A stretch of DNA of 64,000 bases from Microbacterium croceum. Lineage in GTDB: Bacteria > Actinomycetota > Actinomycetes > Actinomycetales > Microbacteriaceae. Shown here piece by piece: positions 37,759-47,448 of this stretch. The position numbers and the translations under genes were made by a program. The stretch spans positions 1,674,001 through 1,738,000 of the forward strand of contig NZ_JAHWXN010000001.1 of NCBI RefSeq assembly GCF_023091245.1. The letters run 5' to 3'. The notes below the pieces were generated by a model. That model did no database searches, was not told the DNA's origin, and saw only the letters and a program-made list of their open reading frames with translations. Positions within the stretch are counted from its first letter, which is position 1. Each line of letters starts with the position of its first letter.

Positions 37759-38763
37759 GTGAATAACACGCGTCGATGGGGCGCGGACAGAGAAGCCGGG
37801 CAGTCGCTGTGGAGCGTCGGCGCACGTACTACCTCCTGGAAGGTCACGGACGCCGCGGACGCGCGGACGGGCTTCCTGCATGCGCTCGCTTTCGCGGACG
37901 AAGCGCAGGCACAGGCCCGGATGGACCAGCTCCTCGGGGCAGCGGAGCAGTGCGCGACATTCGATTACAACGGTCCCGCCACATTCGACGGCGTCGTTCG
38001 GGATCCCCGGGATGACGTTCGCGCGTTCTCGGGGACGGTGAGCGTCAATGATCTCGAGGGCGGGGGGAACACGTTCCACGCGTTCGCGTCGGTCGGCAAC
38101 GTCATTGTGAACCTCTGGAGTCCGGTCGGAGACGGAACTGCCCCTGATGCCGACGCTGTCGCAATCCTCCTCCAGGATCGCGCGGAGCAGGCGCGCACGA
38201 GCCTGATCGACGAGCTCACGACGAACCCGCCCACGTCTGAGGATGTGCCTGAGGTCGACGCAGCGGCATCGTGGAGCGAGTGGGCCATCACCGGCGAAGG
38301 CGTCGGTCCGATCCTCCTCGGAGTCTCCATCGATGTCGCGCTCGCCGCGACTCCAGGTGCGCAGGTCGTCGATCCGGAGTACGACGGGGGCCCGTGGAAG
38401 GTCATGAGCGCTGACGGATCAGCCTCGCTGTCGATCACGGCCCAGGAGGAGGGCGGCACGACGGTCTCCGCCATCACGGTCGGGAACGATCGCTCGCTCG
38501 ACGGCGCCCCGCAGGACGGCGTTGCTCTCCCCTCGCGAGGCGACGTGCGCGTCGGAGACCCTGTCTCCCAGGCTGTCGCAGCGTTCCCGGGTGGCACGTC
38601 GATCAGGATCGCGTCTTCCGGTGACCATTCGTACGAGACCGCCACGCGCGACGGGCGTCTGTTCCGGTTCCGCACCGACCGCGACGTCGCCGAGGCCGAC
38701 GCCATGATCGTGGGGATCACCGTCGAGGACGCGACCGTGCGGCGGGCGCCCGACTTCGGCTGA
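37759..38763 (+). CDS. Hypothetical protein, possibly 5'-truncated exported protein
   Basis: The frame gives up to 334 residues from a GTG at 37759, directly after an in-frame TAG. There is no Shine-Dalgarno site, signal peptide or lipobox, although the composition (acidic, Ser/Thr/Gly-rich, few Lys) is typical of exported actinobacterial proteins. A later in-frame ATG is at 37921. I do not recognise the family; the C-terminal half has a repeat-like pattern (two GVGPILLG / GDVRVGDPVSQA segments). It lies between an E2 remnant and the intact E2 gene, on the opposite strand, so its 5' end may have been lost in a rearrangement. Confidence 0.5.
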   Translation: MNNTRRWGADREAGQSLWSVGARTTSWKVTDAADARTGFLHALAFADEAQAQARMDQLLGAAEQCATFDYNGPATFDGVVRDPRDDVRAFSGTVSVNDLEGGGNTFHAFASVGNVIVNLWSPVGDGTAPDADAVAILLQDRAEQARTSLIDELTTNPPTSEDVPEVDAAASWSEWAITGEGVGPILLGVSIDVALAATPGAQVVDPEYDGGPWKVMSADGSASLSITAQEEGGTTVSAITVGNDRSLDGAPQDGVALPSRGDVRVGDPVSQAVAAFPGGTSIRIASSGDHSYETATRDGRLFRFRTDRDVAEADAMIVGITVEDATVRRAPDFG

Positions 38764-38817
38764 GCCAGACGCGTCGCGCGACTCGACGTCGGCTGAGCGC
38801 CGCCGGGCGACTGCTGC

Positions 38818-40194
38818 TCACACCCTCCCGAACGCGCGAAGCGGATGCTCGATGAGTTCGGTCACGCGGCGGAGGAACCCCGCCGCGTAGCCGCCGTCGC
38901 ACACCCGGTGGTCGAACACCAGGGAGAGCTGGGTGATGCGTCGGGCGACGATCGAACCGTCGACCACCCAGGGGCGTTCGATGATGCGGCCGATCCCGAG
39001 GATCGCGACATCGGGATGATTGATGATCGCGGCGGAGCCGTCGACGCCGAGTCCGCCGTAGTTGTTGAGCGTGAACGTGGATCCGCGCAGCCGTTCGGGT
39101 GGCATCGACCCCGAGCGCGCTGTCGCGGCGAGCTCGCGCAGACTCGCGTCGAGCTGTTCGATCGAGAGGGCATGCGCGCGCGGGATGACCGGCACCATGA
39201 GGCCGCGCTCGGTGTCGGCGGCGACCCCGAGATTGATGCCGTCGAAGGAGATGAGCTCGGCGCCGTCGTCGCTGAGACGCGAGGCGAGAACCGGGTACTC
39301 CTCGAGGGCGAGCAGCACGAAGCGGGCGATCAGCGCCGTCACCGACGGAGCCTTGCCGTCGACCGGTGCCATCTGCGCTCGCAGATCCCACAGCTCGGTG
39401 GCATCCACATCGACCCAGACCGTGGCCTCGGGGATCTCGCTCCGGCTGCGGCCGAGCTTCGCGCTCACGGCTCGCCGCAGCGGCGACATCCGCTCTCTCG
39501 TGCGCACGGTGAGCCCGTCGAGGATGTCGCCGGTGGGCGGGAGCAGGCGTGCGGCGTCGGTGTCGCGTCGATGTGCGGCGGCGCCGTCCACCGCATTGTC
39601 GACCGCGGCCCGCAGTACGTCGGCGCGAGTGATGGCGCCGTCGGCACCGGTGGCGGCGATCAGGTGCACGTCGAGGCCGAGATCGCGCGCCAGGCGCCGG
39701 ACGAGAGGAGAGCGCACGGCCGCGGGGCGTCGATCCGCTGCGGGTCCGGTGGGAGTGGCGGCACCCTGCACCGTCGTGGTCGCGCCGGAGCCGATCCCTG
39801 TGGCTGCAGGTCGACGACGTCGTCCCTTCGACCTGCTCTCCGTGGTGCCGTAGCCGATCAGGACGTTGCCGGAGCCGGCGCGTTCCTCTTCGCGGTACGC
39901 CTCGTGCTCCACCTCGGTCGCAGGGACAGGCATCGGTGCGCCATCCGCCACCTCGAGTACCGGCGCGCCGACGTCGATCGTGTCGCCAGCCTCACCGTGC
40001 AGCGCCGTCACGGTGCCGGCGAAGGGCGAGGGCAGCTCGACGACGCTCTTGGCGGTCTCGACCTCGGCGATGGGCTGATCGGTCGTGATCGTGTCGCCGA
40101 CCGCCACGAGCCACTGCACGAGTCCGGCCTCGGTCAGTCCCTCTCCGAGATCGGGCAGGCGGAAGACGTGCGTGGTGGTGCTCGGCGCGCTCAT
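38818..40194 (-). CDS. bkdC: Branched-chain 2-oxoacid dehydrogenase E2 (dihydrolipoyl acyltransferase)
   Basis: This 458-residue protein has an N-terminal lipoyl domain (Lys49 in VETAKSV), a linker rich in Arg/Ala/Thr, an E3-binding domain (SPLVRRLARDLGLDVH) and the catalytic domain with His429 and Asp433 in FDHRVCDGG. It moves the acyl group from E1 to CoA. Its start overlaps the E1beta stop by four bases. No E3 gene is in the window. The branched-chain assignment rests on the separate E1alpha/E1beta genes and the Lrp-type regulator. Confidence 0.9.
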   Translation of the reverse strand: MSAPSTTTHVFRLPDLGEGLTEAGLVQWLVAVGDTITTDQPIAEVETAKSVVELPSPFAGTVTALHGEAGDTIDVGAPVLEVADGAPMPVPATEVEHEAYREEERAGSGNVLIGYGTTESRSKGRRRRPAATGIGSGATTTVQGAATPTGPAADRRPAAVRSPLVRRLARDLGLDVHLIAATGADGAITRADVLRAAVDNAVDGAAAHRRDTDAARLLPPTGDILDGLTVRTRERMSPLRRAVSAKLGRSRSEIPEATVWVDVDATELWDLRAQMAPVDGKAPSVTALIARFVLLALEEYPVLASRLSDDGAELISFDGINLGVAADTERGLMVPVIPRAHALSIEQLDASLRELAATARSGSMPPERLRGSTFTLNNYGGLGVDGSAAIINHPDVAILGIGRIIERPWVVDGSIVARRITQLSLVFDHRVCDGGYAAGFLRRVTELIEHPLRAFGRV

Positions 40195-41222
40195 GCGTCC
40201 TCATCCCAGTGCAGGGTGTCGATCGCGTCGAGGACACGGTCGACGTCGGGCAGATACCAGTGCTCGAGTTTCGGCGGCGCGTAGGGCACATCGAAACCCG
40301 CGACCTTCCGCACCGGGGCCTCCAGGTACTCGAAGCAGCGCTCGAACACTCGCGCCTGGATCTCCGACGCGACGCTCACGTACCCCGGAGCTTCGGCGAT
40401 CACGACAGCGCGGCCCGTGGAGCGCACCGCCGCAGTCACGGTCGCGTCGTCGAACGGGGAGAGTGAACGCACGTCGACGACCTGCACGCTGCGCCCTTCG
40501 GCGGCGGCGACCTCGGCGACCTCCAGCGCCAGCGGTACCGACGACCCGTAGGCGAGCAGCGTGACATCGGTGCCGTCGCGGGCGATGCGCGCGGAGCCGA
40601 GCGTGGCCGGGATCGAGGTGTCGACCTCGCCCTTGGTCCAATAGAGCTTCTTCGGCTCCAGGAAGATCACGGGGTCGGGCGAGGCGATCGCCGCTCGGAG
40701 CAGCGAGTACGCATCCTGCGGAGTGGACGGGCTGATCACCGTGAGCCCCGGCGTGTGAGCGTAGTAGGCCTCGGAGGAGTCGCAGTGATGCTCGACCCCG
40801 CCGATGCCTCCGCCGAACGGGATGCGGATCACCATCGGCACCCGCATCCCGCCCCGCGTGCGGTTGCCGAGCTTGGCGACATGACTGACCACCTGCTCGA
40901 AGGCGGGGAGCGCGAACGCATCGAACTGCAGCTCGACCACGGGGCGCATGCCGTTCATGGCCATCCCGACGGCGGTGCCGACGATGCCGGACTCCGCGAG
41001 GGGAGTGTCGAAGCAGCGGTCCTCGCCGAAGCGCGCGGTGAGTCCGTCGGTGATGCGGAACACCCCGCCGAGTGCGCCGACGTCTTCTCCGAACACCACC
41101 ACGTCGGGGTCGTCAGCGATCGCATCGGCCAGAGCCAGGTTCAGCGCTGCGGCCATGCTGAGCGTGCTCACTTCTCGCTCTGCTCGGCCGGAGATGCGGA
41201 TGTCGTCGTGTGCGATGGTCAT
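40191..41222 (-). CDS. bkdB: Branched-chain 2-oxoacid dehydrogenase E1 beta
   Basis: This 343-residue protein has the transketolase pyrimidine-binding fold (VVVFGEDVGALGGVFRIT) and the C-terminal transketolase domain. Together with E1alpha it decarboxylates 2-oxoacids from Val, Leu and Ile using ThDP. The ATG at 41222 overlaps the E1alpha stop by four bases. Confidence 0.9.
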   Translation of the reverse strand: MTIAHDDIRISGRAEREVSTLSMAAALNLALADAIADDPDVVVFGEDVGALGGVFRITDGLTARFGEDRCFDTPLAESGIVGTAVGMAMNGMRPVVELQFDAFALPAFEQVVSHVAKLGNRTRGGMRVPMVIRIPFGGGIGGVEHHCDSSEAYYAHTPGLTVISPSTPQDAYSLLRAAIASPDPVIFLEPKKLYWTKGEVDTSIPATLGSARIARDGTDVTLLAYGSSVPLALEVAEVAAAEGRSVQVVDVRSLSPFDDATVTAAVRSTGRAVVIAEAPGYVSVASEIQARVFERCFEYLEAPVRKVAGFDVPYAPPKLEHWYLPDVDRVLDAIDTLHWDEDA

Positions 41223-42343
41223 CGGGGTCCTCCGGTCGCTGTCGATGCGGTCTCCGCGGTCTCGAGCCGTCCGCGCTCGATCTCTCCGCGCAGCAGGGTC
41301 CATTGCTCCTCCAGCTGGGGGGAGCGCGTCTCGGTGACGAAGCGGAACAGGTCTTCCGGGTCGAGATCCGTATCCGTGTTGAGGGCGGCGCGCATCGCGG
41401 CGGCGATCGTCTCGGCGCCGGCGGCGAACTGCCTCTCGGTCTCGTCATCGAGTGCGCCGATGCCGTCGAGGTAGGCGCGCAGGCGCACCAGCGGATCCCG
41501 TGCCATCCAGGCCTGCACCTCGTCACGCTCGCGGTAGCGGGTGTCGTCATCGGCGTTGGTGTGGGCCTGCATCCGGTAGGTGTGCGCTTCGACGAGCGAC
41601 GGCCCGCCGCCGGCACGCGCACGATCGACGGCCTCGCCGAGCACGGCCAGCACGGCGGCGACGTCGTTGCCGTCGACCCGCTGGCCTGGCATCCCGTAGC
41701 CGATCGCCTTGTGCGCCAGCGACGGCGCCGCTGTCTGCCGGGACAGGGGCACCGAGATCGCGAACTCATTGTTCTGCACGAAGAAGACGACCGGCACGTG
41801 GAACACGGCGGCGAAGTTCATGGCCTCGTGGAAGTCGCCCTCGCTCGTCGCGCCGTCGCCGCAGAGCGCGAGCACGACCGTGTCCTCGCCACGATGCTTC
41901 GCGGCCTGCGCGAACCCGACCGCGTGCAGCAGCTGGGTCGCGAGCGGGGTGGTCTGCGGGGAGACGCGGTGCGCACGCGTGTCATAGCCGGAGTGCCAAT
42001 CGCCCTTGAGGAGCACCAGCGCGTCGGCGGGGTCGACACCCCGGCCGATCACGGCGACCGAGTCGCGGTAGGTCGGGAACATCCAGTCGGTGTCGGCGAT
42101 CGCCATCGAGGCTCCCACCTGGCATGCCTCCTGTCCGTGCGAGGAGGGGTAGACCGCCAGGCGGCCCTGACGCACGAGAGCGCCGGCCTGATCGTTGATG
42201 CGGCGGCCCTCGATCAGGCCGCGGTAGGCGCGCATCAGGGTCTCGGGGTCGGGCACGGCGTAGTGCTCATCCGCGACAGCGGTGCCGTGCTCGTCGATCA
42301 GACGCACCGGGGTGTCTCGTGGGAGCAGATCTGTGTGCAGCAT
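41219..42343 (-). CDS. bkdA: Branched-chain 2-oxoacid dehydrogenase E1 alpha
   Basis: This 374-residue protein binds ThDP through GDGATSEGDFHEAMNFA and the following QNNEFAIS. The loop with RMQAHTNADD resembles the phosphorylation-loop region of E1alpha proteins. AAGGAGG lies 8 nt before the ATG at 42343. It opens the E1alpha-E1beta-E2 operon, divergent from an Lrp-type regulator. Such operons supply branched acyl-CoA starters for iso/anteiso fatty acids in Microbacteriaceae (known for the group, inferred here). Confidence 0.92.
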   Translation of the reverse strand: MLHTDLLPRDTPVRLIDEHGTAVADEHYAVPDPETLMRAYRGLIEGRRINDQAGALVRQGRLAVYPSSHGQEACQVGASMAIADTDWMFPTYRDSVAVIGRGVDPADALVLLKGDWHSGYDTRAHRVSPQTTPLATQLLHAVGFAQAAKHRGEDTVVLALCGDGATSEGDFHEAMNFAAVFHVPVVFFVQNNEFAISVPLSRQTAAPSLAHKAIGYGMPGQRVDGNDVAAVLAVLGEAVDRARAGGGPSLVEAHTYRMQAHTNADDDTRYRERDEVQAWMARDPLVRLRAYLDGIGALDDETERQFAAGAETIAAAMRAALNTDTDLDPEDLFRFVTETRSPQLEEQWTLLRGEIERGRLETAETASTATGGPR

Positions 42344-42372
42344 CCGTTCGCCCTCCTTGCCGAACTCGATGG

Positions 42373-42384
42373 GGCAAGCTTGCC
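42373..42384. promoter_or_regulatory. Palindrome GGCAAGCTTGCC between bkd operon and its regulator
   Basis: A perfect 12-bp palindrome 30 nt upstream of the E1alpha start. The same gap also holds GTCA-N8-TGAC near 42465-42480. Both are candidate Lrp-type binding sites. Confidence 0.4.
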
Positions 42385-42495
42385 TCTCGCGCGACAGTCG
42401 TCCAAGAGGAAGCACGGAATACTGGATGAACAGTCGGGAATTGCTGTTTTTGCGGCCGAAGTGTCAGACTTCAGTGACAGAACGAGGGGGTTGCC

Positions 42496-42933
42496 ATGGC
42501 GGTGCTGGACGAGGTCGACCACGCGATCCTCGAGGAGTTGCGCCGCGATGCGCGCGCCTCGATGACCGCGATCGCGGATGCTGTGCACATCTCGCGCGCC
42601 GGCGCGCACGCGCGCATCAAGAGGCTCACGGATGCCGGGGTCATCACCGGGTACTCGGTGCGTACGGATCCCGTGCTGCTCGGTCACCACGCCAGCGCCT
42701 ACGTGACCCTCGCGATCGAACAGGCGACATGGCAGGACGTGAGCGCCCGGCTACGCGCCATCCCCGAGATCGAGCACATGGCATTGGTCGGAGGGGACTA
42801 CGACGTGATCCTGCTGGTGCGCGCCAGCGACGCCCGCGACCTGCGCCGCATCGTGCTGGAAGACATCCAGGCCATCCCGTCGATCCGTTCGACCCGCACG
42901 ATCCTGATCTTCGAGGACTTCACCCGGGCGTGA
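42496..42933 (+). CDS. bkdR: Lrp/AsnC-family regulator, likely BkdR
   Basis: This 145-residue protein has an N-terminal helix-turn-helix (SMTAIADAVHISRAGAHARI) and a C-terminal RAM ligand domain (LVGGDYDVILLVRA). Its divergent position to the branched-chain dehydrogenase operon suggests that it responds to branched-chain amino acids or their 2-oxoacids. A GA-rich GAGGGGG precedes the ATG at 42496. Confidence 0.88.
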   Translation: MAVLDEVDHAILEELRRDARASMTAIADAVHISRAGAHARIKRLTDAGVITGYSVRTDPVLLGHHASAYVTLAIEQATWQDVSARLRAIPEIEHMALVGGDYDVILLVRASDARDLRRIVLEDIQAIPSIRSTRTILIFEDFTRA

Positions 42934-42955
42934 GGGTGTTGCGCTGTTGCGTTGG

Positions 42956-43037
42956 TGCCGAGTGCGCGGGTTGTTGCCGAGTGCACGGGTTGTGGCCGCG
43001 GATAAGCCGTGCACTCGGACGGATGCCGTGCATTCGG
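42956..43037. repeat. Symmetric CCGAGTGCRCGG array, 19-bp period
   Basis: CCGAGTGCGCGG (42958) and CCGAGTGCACGG (42977) are direct units 19 bp apart. CCGTGCACTCGG (43007) and CCGTGCATTCGG (43026) are inverted units, also 19 bp apart. Together they form a mirror-like array around a GC-rich centre that can fold into a long hairpin. It lies between the Lrp gene and DUF222 copy 2 and matches the array at 2608-2710. No gene lies in 42934-43232. Confidence 0.75.
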
Positions 43038-43096
43038 GGCTCTCGTGTGACAGGTTCGCGTGTCGGGTGGGTGGCTTGCAGGTGTCTGTCCGGGTC

Positions 43097-43162
43097 CTGT
43101 GGAGAGTCAGGTTCCGGGCGGCCCTGTGGAGAGGGAGTGAGCCAGGATCATATTCCGGAATA
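43097..43162 (+). promoter_or_regulatory. Conserved upstream module of DUF222 copy 2
   Basis: Two CTGTGGAGAG repeats (43097, 43124) and the perfect palindrome TATTCCGGAATA (43151-43162) lie 70-135 nt before the gene. The same elements, slightly changed, precede copy 1 on the minus strand. This conservation outside coding DNA suggests regulatory function or a recent shared origin. Confidence 0.5.
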
Positions 43163-43232
43163 CTCCTCTGATCTGGGGTGTTCTGCTTATTCGCGAGGGC
43201 GGAATGTCGGTGGCTGTCGGTTGAATGGGGGT

Positions 43233-44792
<1,560 letters not shown>

Positions 44793-45000
44793 GGGTGCAG
44801 CGAGTGGGCACGCCTCAGACCCTGGGCGAGCGCGGCGTCCGGACAACCGCGGGCCGTGAGTTGCTGCGTGCTGGAGCATCCCTTCGCACTGGGACATCTG
44901 CGGCGCGCTCCTCGACAAGTGCGGGGGAAGGGTGCGATCGAGAATGAGAAGAAGACCAGTCTCTTCCCGCTGGCCGCACCCCGCTCGAAGGAGAGTCCCG

Positions 45001-46440
45001 ATGTCCGAATCCGCCGCCTCCGCAGCTGCTGCGCTGCTCGACCGCATCCAGGCGCCGCAGGGCGCCGGACGTGAAATCCCGGATGCCGCGACGCGAGAGG
45101 TCATCGGTCGCGCGCCGGTGCACTCCGTCGCCGAGCTCGACGACGCCATCGCTCGCGCGAAGGCCGCGCAGCCCGCGTGGGAGGCGCTGGGCCATGCGAA
45201 GCGGATCGAGCTGCTGCTCGCCGTCGCCGATGCGATCGATGCGAATGCCGAGGGGCTCGCCTACCTCCTCTCGCGCGAACAGGGCAAGCCCCTGAACGGT
45301 CCGAATGCGCGGTTCGAGCTCGGCGCCTGCTCCGCCTGGCTGCGCACGAACGCCGCCACCGTGCTGGAGTCGCAGGTGCTTGTCGATGATGAGACCCTGC
45401 ACGCCGAGCTCGTCTACAAGGCCGCCGGTGTCGTCGGTGCGATCGGTCCGTGGAACTGGCCGCTCATGATCACCATCTGGCAGATCGGTCCCTCGCTGCG
45501 GATGGGCAACACGGTCGTCGCGAAGCCCAGCGAGTACACGCCGTTGAGCGTGCTGGCCCTGCTCGCGGTGATGAACGAGCATCTGCCCGCCGACGTGCTG
45601 ATCGGCATCTCGGGGGACCGCGAAGTCGGCGCTCGTCTGGCGGCGCACCCCGACATCGACAAGATCATGTTCACCGGATCGACCGCCACCGGGCGTCGCA
45701 TCGTCGAGAGCTCCGCCGGCAACCTCGCCCGCCTCACGCTGGAGCTGGGCGGTAACGACGCGGGCATCGTGCTTCCCGGCACCGACGTCGCCGCCATCGC
45801 CCAGGACCTGTTCTGGGGAGCTTTCATCAACACCGGGCAGACCTGCGCCGCGCTCAAGCGTCTCTACGTGCACGACTCCGTGTACGACGAGGTCGTCGAC
45901 GCGCTCGCGGAGATCGCGGCATCCGTTCCGATCGGCAATGGCCTCGACGAGGACAATGTGCTCGGGCCGCTGCAGAACCGCGCGCAGTTCGACATCGTCA
46001 GTCGCCTGGTCGACGACGCCAAGAGCCGCGGCGCGCGCATCGCGACCGGTGGCGAAGCCGCTCCCGAATTGGGTGAGCTGTTCTACCGTCCGACGATCGT
46101 CGCCGATATCGAGAACGACGCGGCCCTGGTGCAGGAGGAGCAGTTCGGTCCCGCGCTGCCCGTGATCCGCTACAGCGATGTCGATGAGGCGTTCGCGCTC
46201 GCGAACGCAGTCGACGTGGGCCTCGGCGCCTCGGTGTGGTCGAGCGACCCCGAGGCAGCGCGGGATGCGGCATCGCGCATGCAGTCCGGAACGGTGTGGA
46301 TCAACTCGCACGGCGGCCTGCACCCGATGGTGCCGTTCGGCGGAGTGAAGAGCTCCGGGTACGGTTTGGAGTTCGGCGTCGAGGGGCTCAAGTCGGTCGC
46401 GGTCACCCAGGTCATCTCCGGTCCTGGCCGGAAGGCCTGA
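45001..46440 (+). CDS. NAD(P)-dependent aldehyde dehydrogenase (paralogue 2)
   Basis: This 479-residue ALDH is closely similar along its whole length to the one encoded at 20513, including PWNWP, FTGSTATGRRIV, LELGGNDAG (Glu248) and GQTCAALKRLYVHDS (Cys282). It oxidises an aldehyde to its acid. Placement next to moaF, an APC permease and two short-chain dehydrogenases suggests a substrate produced from an imported amine. AAGGAG precedes the ATG. A strong intrinsic terminator follows. Confidence 0.88.
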   Translation: MSESAASAAAALLDRIQAPQGAGREIPDAATREVIGRAPVHSVAELDDAIARAKAAQPAWEALGHAKRIELLLAVADAIDANAEGLAYLLSREQGKPLNGPNARFELGACSAWLRTNAATVLESQVLVDDETLHAELVYKAAGVVGAIGPWNWPLMITIWQIGPSLRMGNTVVAKPSEYTPLSVLALLAVMNEHLPADVLIGISGDREVGARLAAHPDIDKIMFTGSTATGRRIVESSAGNLARLTLELGGNDAGIVLPGTDVAAIAQDLFWGAFINTGQTCAALKRLYVHDSVYDEVVDALAEIAASVPIGNGLDEDNVLGPLQNRAQFDIVSRLVDDAKSRGARIATGGEAAPELGELFYRPTIVADIENDAALVQEEQFGPALPVIRYSDVDEAFALANAVDVGLGASVWSSDPEAARDAASRMQSGTVWINSHGGLHPMVPFGGVKSSGYGLEFGVEGLKSVAVTQVISGPGRKA

Positions 46441-46465
46441 CACCGCATCACGAACCTCCGACAGA

Positions 46466-46500
46466 AACCCCGCCTGCGAGTGCAGGCGGGGTTCTTTCGT
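46466..46500. terminator. Intrinsic terminator after aldehyde dehydrogenase 2
   Basis: AACCCCGCCTGC (46466-46477) pairs perfectly with GCAGGCGGGGTT (46482-46493) around GAGT, followed by CTTTCGT. It is the clearest rho-independent terminator in the window and serves the convergent aldehyde dehydrogenase and moaF genes. Confidence 0.85.
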
Positions 46501-46532
46501 GAGACAGCTCCGGGTGGAACGGCGTCGGCGCG

Positions 46533-47372
46533 TCAGGCGTCCCCGAACGTGGCGGGCTCGAGCTCCGGCGTGTGCAGTGTCGTCGAGAGCAGCCGCCCGT
46601 GCGCACCGAATGTGAAGTGCGTGGGCACCTCGCCGGTTTCGTCGAGCCCGAACAGCACACCGTGCGAGCGGATCGCGTTCACGTCGCGGTGGTCGGCGAT
46701 CGTCACCGAGGCGCAGGGGATGACCTTCTCGCGCCACGCGAAGATGTAGATTCCGGGGCGCACCTCCCACACGCTGTTCTCATCGGTGTCGGCCAGGCCT
46801 CGCTCCGGCCCTGCCAGGCACTGCCACGAATACCAGCGTGGAGACAGGTACACGTGCTCGTAGGCGTGCTCGGCGCTGTAGACCCACTCGACGCGCCGCC
46901 CGATGAGCGTGGTGGCAGGCGCTGCCTCCCTGCCGGACACCTCGGCGCCCTCGATCACGCTCGGCGCGAAGACGTGCTGCACGCGGGTACGGCCCTTCTC
47001 CGGGGCGGGCAGGATGATCGAGAGGATCGCCAGTGCGCGTCCGTGGCGCAGGTCGACCACGAGCGAGACGGCTTCGTTCGGCAGGTAGCGGTGGTGGAAC
47101 TGCACGAAGTACAGGTCCTCGTCGACCTCGAAGGCCTCGTAGTCGTCGGTGTCGGCGGCGGCCCCCGTCGGATCCTCGGCGCCGGGCTGATACTCCCAGG
47201 CGACCGTCGTGTCGGAGAAGCGGTGCACGATCCGTGTGCCTCTGGCGTCGACGACCGCGATCTCGCGACCGCTGAGCGCGGTGCTGTGCGGTGCCTTGTT
47301 GGCGTCGAAGCCGGGCGCGAGGCCCTCGAGTGGGAGCCAGGTGGACGTGTCGGCGGGGTTCAGCGTGGTCAT
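46533..47372 (-). CDS. moaF: MoaF-like protein of monoamine metabolism
   Basis: This 279-residue protein has two MoaF-like lipocalin-type beta-barrel halves, with motifs such as YFVQFHHRY and WVYSAEHAYEHVYLSPRWYSWQC in two pieces. MoaF was first described in the monoamine-induced moa operon of Klebsiella; despite its old name it is not a molybdenum cofactor gene there. Its biochemical role is unknown. It follows an APC permease gene in the same operon, which supports a role with amines. Confidence 0.82.
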   Translation of the reverse strand: MTTLNPADTSTWLPLEGLAPGFDANKAPHSTALSGREIAVVDARGTRIVHRFSDTTVAWEYQPGAEDPTGAAADTDDYEAFEVDEDLYFVQFHHRYLPNEAVSLVVDLRHGRALAILSIILPAPEKGRTRVQHVFAPSVIEGAEVSGREAAPATTLIGRRVEWVYSAEHAYEHVYLSPRWYSWQCLAGPERGLADTDENSVWEVRPGIYIFAWREKVIPCASVTIADHRDVNAIRSHGVLFGLDETGEVPTHFTFGAHGRLLSTTLHTPELEPATFGDA

Positions 47373-47385
47373 GCGTGGTTCCTTC

Positions 47386-47427
47386 GGTCGGAGAAGACGG
47401 AGAGGTCGGAGAAGACGGAGAGGTCGG
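47386..47427. repeat. 18-bp tandem direct repeat between permease and moaF
   Basis: GGTCGGAGAAGACGGAGA occurs at 47386-47403 and 47404-47421, with a partial third unit GGTCGG. It lies in the short gap between the permease stop and the moaF start. Confidence 0.85.
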
Positions 47428-47448
47428 CGGGGTGGGATGCGGGGAGCG

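Noticed and set aside
37600..38079. Complete minus-strand gene of 159 residues
   Set aside because: Only its last 40 codons resemble a protein (E2 C-terminus); the rest is the antisense of another frame, so it is treated as a remnant.
39815..39845. Third copy of the CCTTCGACAAGCTCAGG-type repeat inside the E2 gene
   Set aside because: CCCTTCGACCTGCTCTCC differs at several core positions and is in frame with a normal linker.
43151..43162. TATTCCGGAATA as a LexA box
   Set aside because: It does not match the actinobacterial GAAC-N4-GTTC pattern.
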